NCBI GenBank assembly: GCA_023055355.1
Contig: JALJCS010000053.1
Coordinates: 2,614,501 to 2,678,500 of the forward strand
Direction: 5' to 3'
DNA: 64,000 nucleotides
DNA from: Agelaius tricolor
Taxonomy: Eukaryota; Chordata; Aves; Passeriformes; Icteridae
The notes beneath the pieces are model-generated. The model saw only the letters and a list, made by a program, of their open reading frames with translations, was not told the origin of the DNA and did no database searches. Position numbers and translations under genes: made by a program. This document shows positions 20,721 through 30,845 of the stretch, in pieces. Position 1 is the first letter of the stretch, and each line of letters starts with the position of its first letter.

Positions 20721-21560
20721 CTAGACTGAGAACACTAGAGAGAGTTATTCCTAGCTCGATGGGCCCATGACGCCTCAGGCCATCAGAGTAGAGATGCCAC
20801 CTATAAGTGAGCACGAGACCGAGGGGTGGATTTAACCATGACAGTATTTCTCAAGTTATCCATGACTGTGAGACATATGCTGCCATCAAGCAGGCCAAGC
20901 AAGTAAAGCCCCTATAGTATGGTGGGCAGTGGTCCAAGTACAAGTATGAAGAGGCCTAGCAGATTGACTACATCCCACTGCCCCAGACACACCAAAACAA
21001 GTGCTATATGCTGATTATAGTAGAAACCACCACAAAATAGTTAAAAACCTACCCTGTGCCTCATGCTACGGCCTGTAACACCATCCTGGGCCTTGAAAAG
21101 CAAGTCCTGTAGAGACACAGTACCCCTGAGAAGATTGAGTCAGACAACGGGACTCATTTCAAGAACAGTCTTATCAACACCTGGGCTAAAGAATATAGCA
21201 TTCATTGAGTGTACCATATCCCCTACCATGCACCAGCTGCAGGCAAAGTAGAGAGGTACAACAGACTGTTAAAAACAACCTTGAAAGCATTAAGTAGGAG
21301 ATCTTTCAAAAACTGGGAGCAGCATCTAGCAAAAGCCACCTAGTTAGTTAACACCCGAAGCTCTACTGAGTAGGCCCTGCCCAATCTGAGCCTTTACATA
21401 AAGTAGATAGAGACAAAGTCCCAGTAGTACATGTCAGAAGTTTGTTAGAGAAGACTGTGTAGATCAATTCTGCCTCGAGTACAGACAAACCCATTCGTGA
21501 AGTTGTTTTTGCTCAGAGACCAGGTTGCACATAGAAGATAATGCAAAGAGATAGAAGAAC
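20721..21560 (+). pseudogene. pol: ERV5 integrase, hypermutated
   Basis: Core segments with the second catalytic Asp (ESDNGTHF-like, about 21140-21160) and the GKVERYN glutamate motif near 21241-21261 are visible. Stops at Trp-like positions: TGA 20727, TAG 20736 and TGA 20808 in one frame; TAG 20957, TAG 21038, TGA 21206, TAG 21341, TAG 21371 and TAG 21404 in the next. No env was found between integrase and the 3' LTR (21561-21747), which is in line with an env-less class III element. Confidence 0.75.
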
Positions 21561-21747
21561 ACGATGTGTACCTCAGAGAGATCTGATTGTTAGTCGAGAC
21601 CTATGTGTAAATATCACTGTTTGCTGAATGTTACTACCATTGTCTGTGTATAGCTGTATATTAGAAGTATCATGTATGTGTTTGTAAAGTTAGAATATAT
21701 ACACTAGTTTTAGTAGTAAGCTGATGATATAAGGATAAGGGGTGGAA

Positions 21748-22396
21748 TGTCCTGGCTTGACTACATGATGCTTTTATCCCCAATGGTCTTGTTCTGTTTA
21801 TGCTGAATAATAAGTTTTGCACCTTTAAAACTTGTTCCAGAGAATGAAGAGAGGAGAGAAAAAGCGCACAGTTTATTTTCAGACATGGCACTCATTCCTG
21901 CACATTCCTGCTCCTAGACTGTGTTGTCTGTAGATAGACAGACAGTGAGACAGAGCTCTCCTTTGCTCTTAGTTTAGCTAGCTGAGGCAAAGAAGTTCCC
22001 TGGACTGTAGATGTTTTTTCCTTTTTCCCTTTTCTTTAGACCTGTTCAAACCTGCTCTGGACTGAACACCAGAAGAGCTCTGGCAGCTCGCACCTGTGGC
22101 CCACCGGGCCGGGCCTGGGCCGCGGCATTTCCAGCACCGGAAAAACTGATAAGAGACTGAGTGAGCTGAGCTGCAACCTAGGGAGGGGGCTTTCTGAGTT
22201 TGTCATCTCTTTTGGAGCAGCAAGGAGTTTTATTAATTAATATTGTTTAAGTTTTATTGTTTAATAAACAGGTTTTTTCCACTTTTCTCTAAAGAGATAT
22301 TTTCTCCCGGACCAGTTGGGGAGAGAAGCTGATTGAATCTGCTTTCCTAGAAGAGCCCTTTAGAAGTTCTTTTCCAAACTGCCCTGAGCCAAGACA
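21748..22396 (+). mobile_element. ERV5 3' LTR
   Basis: 649 bp with perfect terminal inverted repeats TGTC...GACA, preceded by a purine tract (AAGGATAAGGGGTGGAA). It has AATAAA near 22263. A second member of this LTR family is the solo copy at 35940-36576. It abuts ERV3 gag sequence directly on the right. Confidence 0.85.
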
Positions 22397-22447
22397 TCCC
22401 CCTATGCTAAAAGATATGCTTCTAGTTTGTAACAGGAAAGTGCCTCT
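22397..22447 (+). pseudogene. gag: ERV3 gag fragment left of the ERV2 insertion
   Basis: 51 bp that match, nearly base for base, the ERV2 gag segment antisense at about 27467-27515. They end with GCCTCT, which recurs at 30468-30473 where ERV3 gag continues. It is the only remnant of ERV3 upstream of ERV2. Everything 5' of it was lost at the junction with the ERV5 LTR. Confidence 0.85.
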
Positions 22448-23030
22448 TATTGAATATTAACCCCAATGTTTCCGGGTATGGTGTGCCTGGCTTCGTCTAG
22501 CTCTCACTGCTAGACCAAAGGCTGCAGCTGTGGTGTTTTCACCACAGAGATACATTTGGCCAGCTGGGTGCTGCAGCTGGGCACTGGGAACAAATCCAGG
22601 CAAAGTAGGAATGCAGTTGACCTTTGGTGGAAAAGGTTCAGGCGATGGTGAAGAGAAAAGGAGCGGGTTCTATCATAGGGTCTTAATCCAGAGTTTTATT
22701 TCAGCATGGTAGACCTCTGAATGTGGTAAAAGCTCACACAATAGAACTCCTGGCCTCATGGTCTCAAGTCCTTTTAAGCCCTGGGGACAGGGCGAGGGGA
22801 AGGGACAGGTGAGGGCCAGCCAGGTGGGAGGAGGGGAAGGGTCAAGGGAGATAGACACTAGGACAGGCCAATGAACCCAGACCAGAGGAGCATCTGACAA
22901 CCACACGACGCCCTGCTGGAATGTTAAGATTGATGGACAGTTCTTAGGCAGAAGGGCAAAAGGGGGAGGGGGAAAGGTTGGCACACCTGAGGGGGTTGGG
23001 ATAGGTGAAACAGGAAATCACACTGCAACA
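22448..23030 (-). mobile_element. ERV2 3' LTR
   Basis: 583 bp. On the minus strand it starts TGTTGCAG and ends TTCAATA, with AATAAA (plus TTTATT near 22696) and a TTAAAAG TATA-like element near 22772. The end position is fixed by the GCCTCT duplication, giving TG...TA rather than TG...CA termini. Confidence 0.9.
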
Positions 23031-23045
23031 TCTCCCCCTAGTTTT
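23031..23045 (-). promoter_or_regulatory. ERV2 polypurine tract
   Basis: The minus strand reads AACTAGGGGGAGA immediately before the 3' LTR. Confidence 0.8.
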
Positions 23046-23047
23046 GT

Positions 23048-23326
23048 TTAAAAAGAAGAGGACTGGGTTTGTGGTGCAGAATGCTTGCCAAACCATGGTT
23101 GGTAAATCGATTCCTCCTCTACAGGAGGTTCAGTGCTTTCCATTGAAGGTTCCATGTCATTCATTGGAGCACTAAGGGCTTCCAAATGGTAAACTTCAGG
23201 AGGGGGAGATGAGCTTGAAATCAACTTGAGAACCATGCGGTCAACTAGTCCAAAAACAATGCTAACAACTAGAGCGATAACTAATATAAACAATACTAAA
23301 ACCACAGTTTTCAGAATAGATCCCAA
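23048..23326 (-). CDS. env: ERV2 env remnant: membrane helix and cytoplasmic tail
   Basis: 92 codons starting MGSILKTV, with one strong membrane helix (about residues 6-28) and an acidic tail ending in QTQSSSF. It corresponds to the C-terminal end of the ERV1 transmembrane subunit. The surface subunit, fusion peptide and CX6CC region are absent. ERV3 keeps an equivalent 89-codon frame at 33946-34215, so the deletion predates both copies. Whether the small membrane protein is made is unknown. Confidence 0.7.
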   Translation of the reverse strand: MGSILKTVVLVLFILVIALVVSIVFGLVDRMVLKLISSSSPPPEVYHLEALSAPMNDMEPSMESTEPPVEEESIYQPWFGKHSAPQTQSSSF

Positions 23327-23361
23327 CCAGCCCGAGAGTCCCCAGCCTTTGAACAGTTCAC

Positions 23362-23649
23362 TCAGCCAGTCGTCAGTTTCTCTCTTGATGTCCGAGGGCT
23401 TTTGCCAAGGTAGTCCATACGTGCTTTGGGCTGAGGACTATGCAGGAGATCGCGGGCGGGATGATCACGAGTAGGACGAGGAGCAGGCTTGGTCTCATGG
23501 TGTCTTGAGGCTACACACGAACCATGGGACCTAAACTGGTACAAGGAACTTAAGACAAACATATTACAAACTATTCCAGATAGGAGGCTTAAATGGAATT
23601 GCCTCCAGAGAATGCATGCGGCGTTTCCTTCTCCAGGCAGCATTGGCAA
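23362..23649 (-). pseudogene. ERV2 pol-end/env-leader remnant
   Basis: A 95-codon frame overlapping the end of integrase and the former env start, with a short hydrophobic stretch (about residues 20-35) and an Arg/His-rich tail. It matches the 3' part of the ERV3 frame 33422-33910. Probably a leftover of the env leader after the internal deletion. Confidence 0.45.
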
Positions 23650-23776
23650 CCTGGGGCGCTTCTGTCAATTTCTCTGAGACCTTGGGGACGTAGGGCCTTA
23701 CCCATTTGGAAGGAACTCACTTTAACCCAGAGGGGGTGGACACACAGGCGTATCCACGTCCCCAAGTAACCAATTT

Positions 23777-25204
23777 TTAAGGTCCCACCGTCTTCCAGGT
23801 CTCAGGGTCCTTTACTAAAACCGGAGGCTTTTCTTTCATCATCGTATGACTGCTCCCCCCAAAGTGGCGTATGATGGGCGGATTCAGGCCGTCAAAGGAA
23901 CAATTCAGAAAATTGATTGTGAACAACGCCCTGGACAACCAGATGTGGGGAGGTTCCACCTTCAGAATCTGTTGTTGATGGTCCAGGACTCTTTTAATAT
24001 CATGGTGAGTCCTTTCTACAATGGCTTCACCTGTAGGGGAGTAGGGGATGCCAGTTTTGTGCTCTACTCCCCATTGCTGCAGGAAGCTCCTGAATTCCTT
24101 GGATTTGTAGGCAGGCCCATTATCAGTTTTCAGCTCCTTGGGGATGCCCATGAAAGAAAAAGCCTGTACGAGGTGCTTAATGGCATCGATAGATGACTCT
24201 CCTGTGTGGGCAGAAGCATAGACCGCTCCAGAAAAGGTATCTACACTAACATGAATGTATTTCTGCCGTCCAAAAGACTGTATGTGTGTTACGTCTGTTT
24301 GCCACAGTTCACAACTGTTCAACCCCCTGGGGTTTGCTCCCGTACTCACTGTAGGGAGTGCATGTTGTTGGCAATTTGGGCATGTGTCCACAATAACTTT
24401 GGCCTGTTCTCGAGTGATGTGAAACTGACGAACCAGGCCAGGTGCATTTTGGTGGAAAAGCTGGTGGTTGATTTTTGCCTGTTCAAAAACATTTGGAAGA
24501 GTGGCCATCACTGCAGGTGCAGCAAGAGCATCTGCCCTTCTGTTGCCTTCAGCGATAAACCCTGGCAAGTCGGTGTGTGACCTGACGTGCATCACATTAA
24601 ATGGTTGCTCCCCGTGAGTGACTAACTTTACAAGTTTTGAGAGCACTTCGAAAAGTGCAATGTTAGACACTTCTTGCAGTATGGCTTGATCTGCCCTGGA
24701 CACTACTCCTGCCACATATGCAGAATCCGTAATAAGATTGAATGGTTCTGAGAACCTTTCAAAAGCCCTAACAACAGCAGCCAATTCAGCAACCTGAGGT
24801 GAGCCTTGCACCTCAGCAATGTCTGTCTCCCACTGCTGGGTTTGAGGATCCTTCCAAGTCATAACAGACTTGTGGGACCTCCCGGACGCATCTGTAAAGA
24901 CAGTCAGAGCCTTTTTTAAAGGTCTCCTACTCAGAGCACTTCCTAATTTCAGAATAAATTGAACATCTTGTTGGAAAATTTTGTGGGCAGGCCAGTGGAC
25001 AGAAATTTGTCCTGAGTAGGAATCCAGAGCAAACTGCAACACTTCATTTTCTCGAAACAATTGTTCTAATATTTGCATAGAATTTTGACCTGATTTTAAC
25101 TCAATTGGAATGTGAATGCACTCAAAGTCACATCCTGCTAACTCCCTGATCCGGGTCCTTGCTTTCCAGATCAGTTCTGCTACCAGCTCTTGAGGCTTTG
25201 TCAT
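23777..25204 (-). pseudogene. pol: ERV2 pol 3' part: RNase H and integrase
   Basis: 475 open codons from the RT connection through RNase H (TVFTDASG, TDSAYVAG) and integrase (zinc module HQLFH...CPNC complete, then WQTD, KTDNGPAY and the E of IVERTH), ending in KTVGP plus a stop at 23777. By itself this part looks intact, but it is not in frame with the upstream RT pieces. Confidence 0.85.
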
Positions 25205-25902
25205 TCTCTTGGACCTTTGGTGACTGAGGAAAAACCCATTTTATGATCAAGAGAGGGTCCCTCTTGTCCTGGTCCTTTTTAGGTGTGCCCTTTGCCTTAG
25301 GTGTTTGTTTTTCCTCCCACTGGAAAATGATTCCATGGAGGTGTGGCAACTTACCTAAGATGATAAATTTGAATGGCAGGTCAGGCCGACATTGGTTGGC
25401 CTGTCTTGTGGACATTGCAATCTGAACCTTTTCTCGAGCTTTCTTTGCCTCGGGGGTAATAGACCTAGGAGAACCTGGGTTTTGAAAAGAGGGGCAAGGT
25501 CTTAGTTGGTCAGACCAAGCCAGGGCCTTACCGAATTCAAAGACCCACACAACTTGTGGACATCCGCAAGGGTCTTGATCCTTGGATTGATTTCTAGTTT
25601 TTGAGGAACAATGGTCCTATTTCCAATTTCTAGGCCCAAATATTTCCAAGGTGCATCTTTTAAATTTTCCTTTCCTGGAGCTTGAACCCTGCAACAATCA
25701 ATGCATCAATCGTTAGGTCAAGAGCATGTGTGAGTAGATCATCATTGGGGGCACACACAAGGATATCATCCATATAACGATAGATGATGGCCTTTTCTGC
25801 AGCTGCATGCACTGGGGAAAGCAGGGAAGAGACAGACCACTGGCAGATCGCTGGCGAGACCTTAAGGCCGTGAGGGAGAACTGTCCAATGGTACCTTTTC
25901 AT
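25128..25902 (-). pseudogene. pol: ERV2 pol middle: RT palm and thumb, frameshifted
   Basis: Frame 25902-25660 (80 codons) holds YMDD in YRYMDDILVC; frame 25550-25128 (140 codons) holds the thumb/connection. A stop and frame changes separate them, for example near 25660, where one base is missing relative to ERV3. The upstream break at 25899 is shared with ERV3. Confidence 0.8.
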
Positions 25903-27062
25903 AGGGTGGAGACCGAGAATGCGAGATGCGGTGCATCGTCAGGGTGGAGGGGAATATTGAAAAAACAATCTTTTCTATCAATAACAGCTAATTTCCAATC
26001 CTGGGGAAGCATCGCTGGGGATGGCATACCAGGTTGGAGAGAGCCCATATCTTCAATGACATTATTAATTTGTTGGAGGTCGTGGAGGAGACTCCATCTC
26101 TTTTTGTCAGCTTTATGGATGACAAACACTGGAGAGTTCCACAGAGACGTGGTCTCCACAATGTGACCCTTTTTCAGTTGCTCTTCCACTAGCTCCTTGA
26201 GCACCTTCAGTTTTTGTTTACTGAGCGGCCACTGCTCTACCCGAACTGGTGTGTCTGTCTTCCAATTCAGTTTTTGGGCAAGGCGCTGTTGTTCAATGAC
26301 CTCTGTACAAAAATCCTGTGGAGAGTCTGGAATATCAATTGTGACACCCCAGTGGGCCATTAAACTTCTCCCTAACAAAGGTTCCAAATAATCTAACAGA
26401 AATGGACAAATGTTTGCCATCTGTCCGTTTGGACCCTCGATTTGGATTATGCTTTTGGATTGTCTTGCCAATTGCAGACCTCCTACACCTTGAACATGAC
26501 TAGCAACATTTTGCAAAGGCCAATGTGCAGGCCAGTCTTCTACTGGGATCACCGTGCAGTCTGCACCCGTGTCTACAAGCATCTCAATGCGTTTTGACTC
26601 TCCACCTCCACTGACATTACACCATAATTTGGGTTTGTCTCTCCCAATAACTTGGACCCGGGCGACTGTGTGCCCTTGTTTTTCGGTGCCTTCAGGCAGA
26701 AACGGCACAGGGATAGCTTGTGCAACAATTTGTCCTTTGGGAAGAAACAGGGGGGGGTGGAAACAGTGCAGGCCAAGAACAAATTGCTCAGGATCTGATG
26801 CTGTCATTCCTGGAGCAATTTCAATTTCATGTGGTGTGTATTTGGTGTCCCCAATGATGATGTACTTACAGCAAATACGGTGCCAAGTACCCTTCTGATC
26901 TGGGTTGTCAGAGACAAAATGCCAGTCAGTGTCCTTCAGGTGGAGTGGTTCTGTCAGCTGCAACCTGAAAGGCTCAGTAACAGAAGACATGGTTAACATA
27001 GGTTCACCTAAATCATAGCTAAGGTTATTTTGTTTCATTTTCAACAGTGGACCAGCAGACAT
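25899..27062 (-). pseudogene. pro: ERV2 pro-pol 5' part: dUTPase-like, protease, RT fingers
   Basis: 387 codons in one frame: dUTPase-like segment (GQIVAQAIPVP end), protease with VDTGADCTVIP, then RT fingers to VIDRKDCFFNI. Unlike ERV1, protease and RT are in the same frame. It stops at 25899 because 16 nt present in ERV1 between the FSV and KRYHW codons are absent, putting YMDD out of frame. The ERV3 copy at 30846-32042 is nearly identical, including this deletion. Confidence 0.85.
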
Positions 27063-27268
27063 GGTCTTTGAAGCATCTGCTTCACTTACAGAAATAGTAA
27101 CATTACTGCGCGCTTGGTTTGTTTTGGTTCCCTTATTCCCTTGGCCTGCTCTTTTTATGTCTGCATGCCTGGCAGGCCGGTGCTCCCCTTGTAGTTTTTT
27201 TGTTGTTATTGACCCCCAGAGAGCGCTTGTAGTTCTCCTCCCTTGCTATTTCTAAATTCATCAAACTG

Positions 27269-28384
27269 CTATTTCAGGGGGCACTGGTTACTCCAGTGCC
27301 CAAGGTTATGGCAAATCAGGCATGGCTTCGTGGGATCAACCATTGGTGGTCGTCGCTGCTGCCCAGGGTACTGCTGTGCTGAGGGAATGGGCGCAGGGCT
27401 GGCAACGGCGATTCTCTGTGGTGGTCTTGGCAGCAGCTTTGGTCTGGTGTCTTCAGCCACACTCATCAGAGGCACTTTCCTGTTACAAACTAGAAGCATA
27501 TCTTTTAGTGTAGGGGGAGGTTCTAGAGGAAGGCTCAAAATTGCCGCTCGACACTGTTCATTTACATTTGTAAATGCCATTTCCTCTAAAACCTCTTCCC
27601 TTGCATTCTCTTTTTTAACTTGGATTTCAATGGCACTAGTTAACCTTTCTACAAATTTCAGAAAAGGCTCTGATGGTAGCAGCTTAATCTTACTGTAGGG
27701 CTCAAAAGGCCCCTCAGGTTGGAGGGAAAAGAATGCTTTTGCAGCAGCTTCTTTTACCTTCTCCAGTGCTTCTAGAGGTATTACATTAGCTTGGATTGAG
27801 GGTGCAGACCACTGTCCTTCACCAGAGAGATGCTTAATGGTAATCGGCATGCCATTAGCATCTTTCACTGTGTTTGGATCAGCATGCAAGCCTGGGAGAG
27901 CCTCTTTTAACAGTTGTTTCCATGCTACTTCCCATAATTTCAATTCTGTAGAGGTCATGAGGCATGAGAAAAGCTGTTTTAAATCATGCGGGACCACTAC
28001 AGTCCTGCTCAATTCAGAATTTAAAAGGCCACGGAAGTATGGACTGTGTGGGCCATACTCCTTGTGAGATTTACAGATCTCTTTAATCAATTGACGTCCA
28101 AAAGAGCTCCAATTAGCAGTTTGGGCAGCTCCCCCTTGTGCTGCAGGCTGATACGAAACAGGGGCAGGTGACAAAGTGGGACCCCCTATTGGGTGTGCAG
28201 CTTCTTGCCCTGTATCCCTTGCATTGGAATTATTGGGAGCACAGATACAGGTTTGTGGACATGCAGTGGGCGTGCCCCTACCGAGGGAACCCGGGGAGGG
28301 GGCGGGGATGCAATAGGAACAGGGGGCGGGGACAGGGGGAAGGCAGAAGGCGGGGTTACCGTGGGAACAGGGGGTGGGGGACAC
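27269..28384 (-). CDS. gag: ERV2 Gag, linker, capsid and nucleocapsid
   Basis: 371 codons: Pro-rich linker, capsid, major homology region (EPFLKFVERL), and a single complete zinc knuckle CLICHNLGHWSNQC at the C-terminus. Homologous to the ERV1 capsid frame. The matrix part is in a separate frame upstream, so full-length Gag is broken. Confidence 0.85.
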   Translation of the reverse strand: MSPTPCSHGNPAFCLPPVPAPCSYCIPAPSPGSLGRGTPTACPQTCICAPNNSNARDTGQEAAHPIGGPTLSPAPVSYQPAAQGGAAQTANWSSFGRQLIKEICKSHKEYGPHSPYFRGLLNSELSRTVVVPHDLKQLFSCLMTSTELKLWEVAWKQLLKEALPGLHADPNTVKDANGMPITIKHLSGEGQWSAPSIQANVIPLEALEKVKEAAAKAFFSLQPEGPFEPYSKIKLLPSEPFLKFVERLTSAIEIQVKKENAREEVLEEMAFTNVNEQCRAAILSLPLEPPPTLKDMLLVCNRKVPLMSVAEDTRPKLLPRPPQRIAVASPAPIPSAQQYPGQQRRPPMVDPTKPCLICHNLGHWSNQCPLK

Positions 28385-28657
28385 CTGGTGATGTCACATC
28401 GGCAGACGCCCCCTGGGAGGAGTAGAGGGGCGGAGCTGAGGGTACAGTGGGTAGGGGATGGGGAGGGAAGGTGTCACAAGGAACAGGAGGAGAGGGGGAT
28501 GGGGAAGGAATTTTGGGATACTTAGGGGAATCTTGGGAAGAAGGTGACCAGGTTTGGGAAGGTGCCAGGTGGCATCCTCCATCTTGGGTAGCCCCTAGGG
28601 ACTGGGGGTCATTTTGGGGATCACTGCTCTCCAAAAAGCTAACTTGTGCTCTGGGAT

Positions 28658-29167
28658 TTAGAGTGGGGGAAACAGGGTTTTGGGAAGTTTTTCATGAGAC
28701 CTGGCCAGGGCCTTGTGGACAAGGGGACTCAGGCATTTTAACCTGCACTGGAGTCGACTTCCCAGTGCATGAGCAGGGTTTGCTCTCTTTAAAATACCAA
28801 GTTTTGGGGTAGGAAGTTTAGGGCTGGAAGGGGGGAAAACAGGGAGAGCAGAGGTACATGGCTTAACATTTGGCTTTTTCTCCAATTCCCTTTGTTTGAG
28901 CAAAGCGGTCCGAATTTGTAAGCTCCAGAACACAAATTTAGCTGAGGATGTATTCCCAGACTGTCCCAAGGTTATCAATTCATGACCTACTTTATCCCAA
29001 AATTTAATATTGTGGACTTCCTCAGGAGAAGTCTGTGGCAAGTGTAGAAAAAGCCACCTTACAAACTGTTTCAATTTTCCTTTAGAGAACTTTACGTTTG
29101 CATTAACTAAAATTCCAATAATATGATAATACACTCCTTTTTGTGCTGTACTTAATTTTGAGCCCAT
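28658..29167 (-). CDS. gag: ERV2 Gag, matrix part
   Basis: The frame opens upstream at 29233, but the likely start is the internal Met at 29167 (MGSKLSTAQKG), which gives a myristoylation-type N-terminus and aligns with ERV1 matrix. It runs about 170 codons into a Pro-rich linker and stops at 28658. The G/C-rich gap 28385-28657 must have carried the rest of the linker and contains the frame breaks. Confidence 0.8.
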   Translation of the reverse strand: MGSKLSTAQKGVYYHIIGILVNANVKFSKGKLKQFVRWLFLHLPQTSPEEVHNIKFWDKVGHELITLGQSGNTSSAKFVFWSLQIRTALLKQRELEKKPNVKPCTSALPVFPPSSPKLPTPKLGILKRANPAHALGSRLQCRLKCLSPLVHKALARSHEKLPKTLFPPL

Positions 29168-29864
29168 TTTCAGATGTAAATGGCACAGAACACAGTCCCG
29201 CTGATCAAATACGAAACCAAAATCAGCTACCAATTTCTAAAAAGACCAGGGCCGAAACCAGGGCCGCCCGGCGCCGCGTGAGAGAGTACCCCCGCCCCTG
29301 CACTGAGAGCTGAGAGAGCTCCCCCCCCCGCACCGAGAGAGAGGGAGAGAGCACACTGCGCTGCCGAACCGGGGGGAGGAGCAGGCAGAGCTGTCCCGCT
29401 CCTCCGAGCCAGTGCGAATTCTAAAAGCAGCAAGACCACGCCGCAGAGTTAAAGCTTTACACAGGGAATGAATCACCTTAGCTCCACAGGGCTGTGCAGT
29501 CTTGATTCAAGAGCAAAAAAGGACACGTCTCACGGCAGAGGCGGATTTTGAGCTTCTACCCCCCCAAAGAGCAGAAATACTCACCAAAATCAAAGCTGTT
29601 GCTGGCAAAGTCAGGCAGGCTGGTCTCTTCACTGAATAGGACCCCTTGGGCAGGAGGGGCTCCCCTATTCTGCCCTGGAAAATTCGCTCATCAGAAAGGA
29701 GCTGTTTTTCCAAAGGCGCAATGCGTTCCTCAAGGCTTCTTGTGGGTTCAGTCCCAAAGTCTTTCTGGAGAGCTGTGCAATCACAGCTCTTCCAGTGGAA
29801 GCAAAAGCTGCCATATCGCTTTTCCAAGGTTCTGAGATTCCTTCTGGGACTGCAGGTTCGAGCA
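29168..29864 (-). other. ERV2 5' leader
   Basis: About 700 bp between the primer-binding site and gag. A donor-like G|GTGAGT lies at about 29576-29581 on the minus strand, similar in position to the ERV1 donor. It includes a Ser/Arg-coding GAGAGA-rich stretch (29300-29350). No protein was recognised. Confidence 0.5.
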
Positions 29865-29882
29865 GCCCGACGTTGGGCGCCA
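29865..29882 (-). promoter_or_regulatory. ERV2 primer-binding site, tRNA-Lys type
   Basis: The minus strand reads TGGCGCCCAACGTCGGGC, one mismatch from the tRNA-Lys(1,2) consensus, three bases after the LTR end. Confidence 0.88.
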
Positions 29883-29885
29883 ATA

Positions 29886-30467
29886 TATTGAATATTGAAC
29901 CCGATGTTTCTGGGTGTGGGGTGCCTGGCTTTGTCTAGCTCTTGCTGCTGGACCAAAGGCTGCAGCTGTGGTGTTTTCACCGCAGAGATACCTTTGGCCG
30001 GCTGGATGCTGCAGCTGGGCACTGGGAACAAATCCAGGCAAAGTAGGAACTCAGTTTACATTTGGTGGAAAAGGTTCAGGCGACAGTGAAGAGAAAAGGA
30101 GCGGGTTCTATCATAGAGTCTTAATCCAGAGTTTTATTTCAGCATGGTAGACCTCTGAATGTGGTAACTGCTCACACAATAGAACTCCCGGCCACATGGT
30201 CTCGTGTCCTTTTAAGCCCCGGGGACAGGGGGAAGGGAAGGGACAGGTAAGGGCCAACCAGGTGGGAGGAGGGGAAGGGTCAAGGGAGATAGACGCTAGG
30301 ACAGGCCAATGAACCCAGACCAGAGGAGCATCTGACAACCACACGACACCCTGCTGGAATGTTAAGATTGATGGACAGCTCTTAGGCAGGAGGGCAAAAG
30401 GGGGAGGGGAAAGGTTGGCACACCTGAGGGGGTTGGGATAGGTGAAACAGGAAATCACACTGCAACA
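29886..30467 (-). mobile_element. ERV2 5' LTR
   Basis: 582 bp matching the 3' LTR. Differences are concentrated in the U5 end (about 20 in 210 bp) and sparser elsewhere. Directly followed on the right by GCCTCT and resumed ERV3 gag. Confidence 0.9.
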
Positions 30468-30672
30468 GCCTCTGATGAGTGTTGCTGAAGACACCAGACC
30501 AAAGCTGCTGCCAAGACCACCACAGAGAATCGCCGTTGGCAGCCCTGCGCCCATTCCCTCAGCACAGCAGTACCCTGGGCAGCAGCAAAGACCAGCAATG
30601 CTTGACCCCACAAAGCCATGCCTGCTTTGCCATAACCTTGGGCACTGGAGTAACCAGTGCCCCCTGAAATAG
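30468..30672 (+). pseudogene. gag: ERV3 gag 3' end (nucleocapsid)
   Basis: Continues the gag frame from 22447 after the ERV2 insertion. It carries the complete knuckle CLLCHNLGHWSNQC and ends in a TAG after CPLK, as in ERV2. Confidence 0.85.
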
Positions 30673-30845
30673 CAGTTTGATGAATTTAGAAATAGCAAGG
30701 GAGGAGAACTACAAGCGCTCTCTGGGAGTCAACAACAACAAAAAAACTACAAGGGGAGCACCGGCCTGCCAGGCAGGCAGACACAAAAAGAGCAGGCCAA
30801 GGGAATGAGAGAAGCAAAACAAACCAAGCGTGCGGTAACATCCCT

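Larger units (their letters stand above)
22448..30467 (-). mobile_element. ERV2: betaretrovirus-like provirus inserted into ERV3
   Basis: Minus-strand provirus: 5' LTR 29886-30467, PBS, leader, gag, pro, pol, env remnant, polypurine tract, 3' LTR 22448-23030. Flanked by the 6-bp duplication GCCTCT (22442-22447 and 30468-30473). The LTRs differ by about 6% by eye, so it is older than ERV1. Pol is broken by several frameshifts and env is reduced to a transmembrane tail. Confidence 0.93.
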
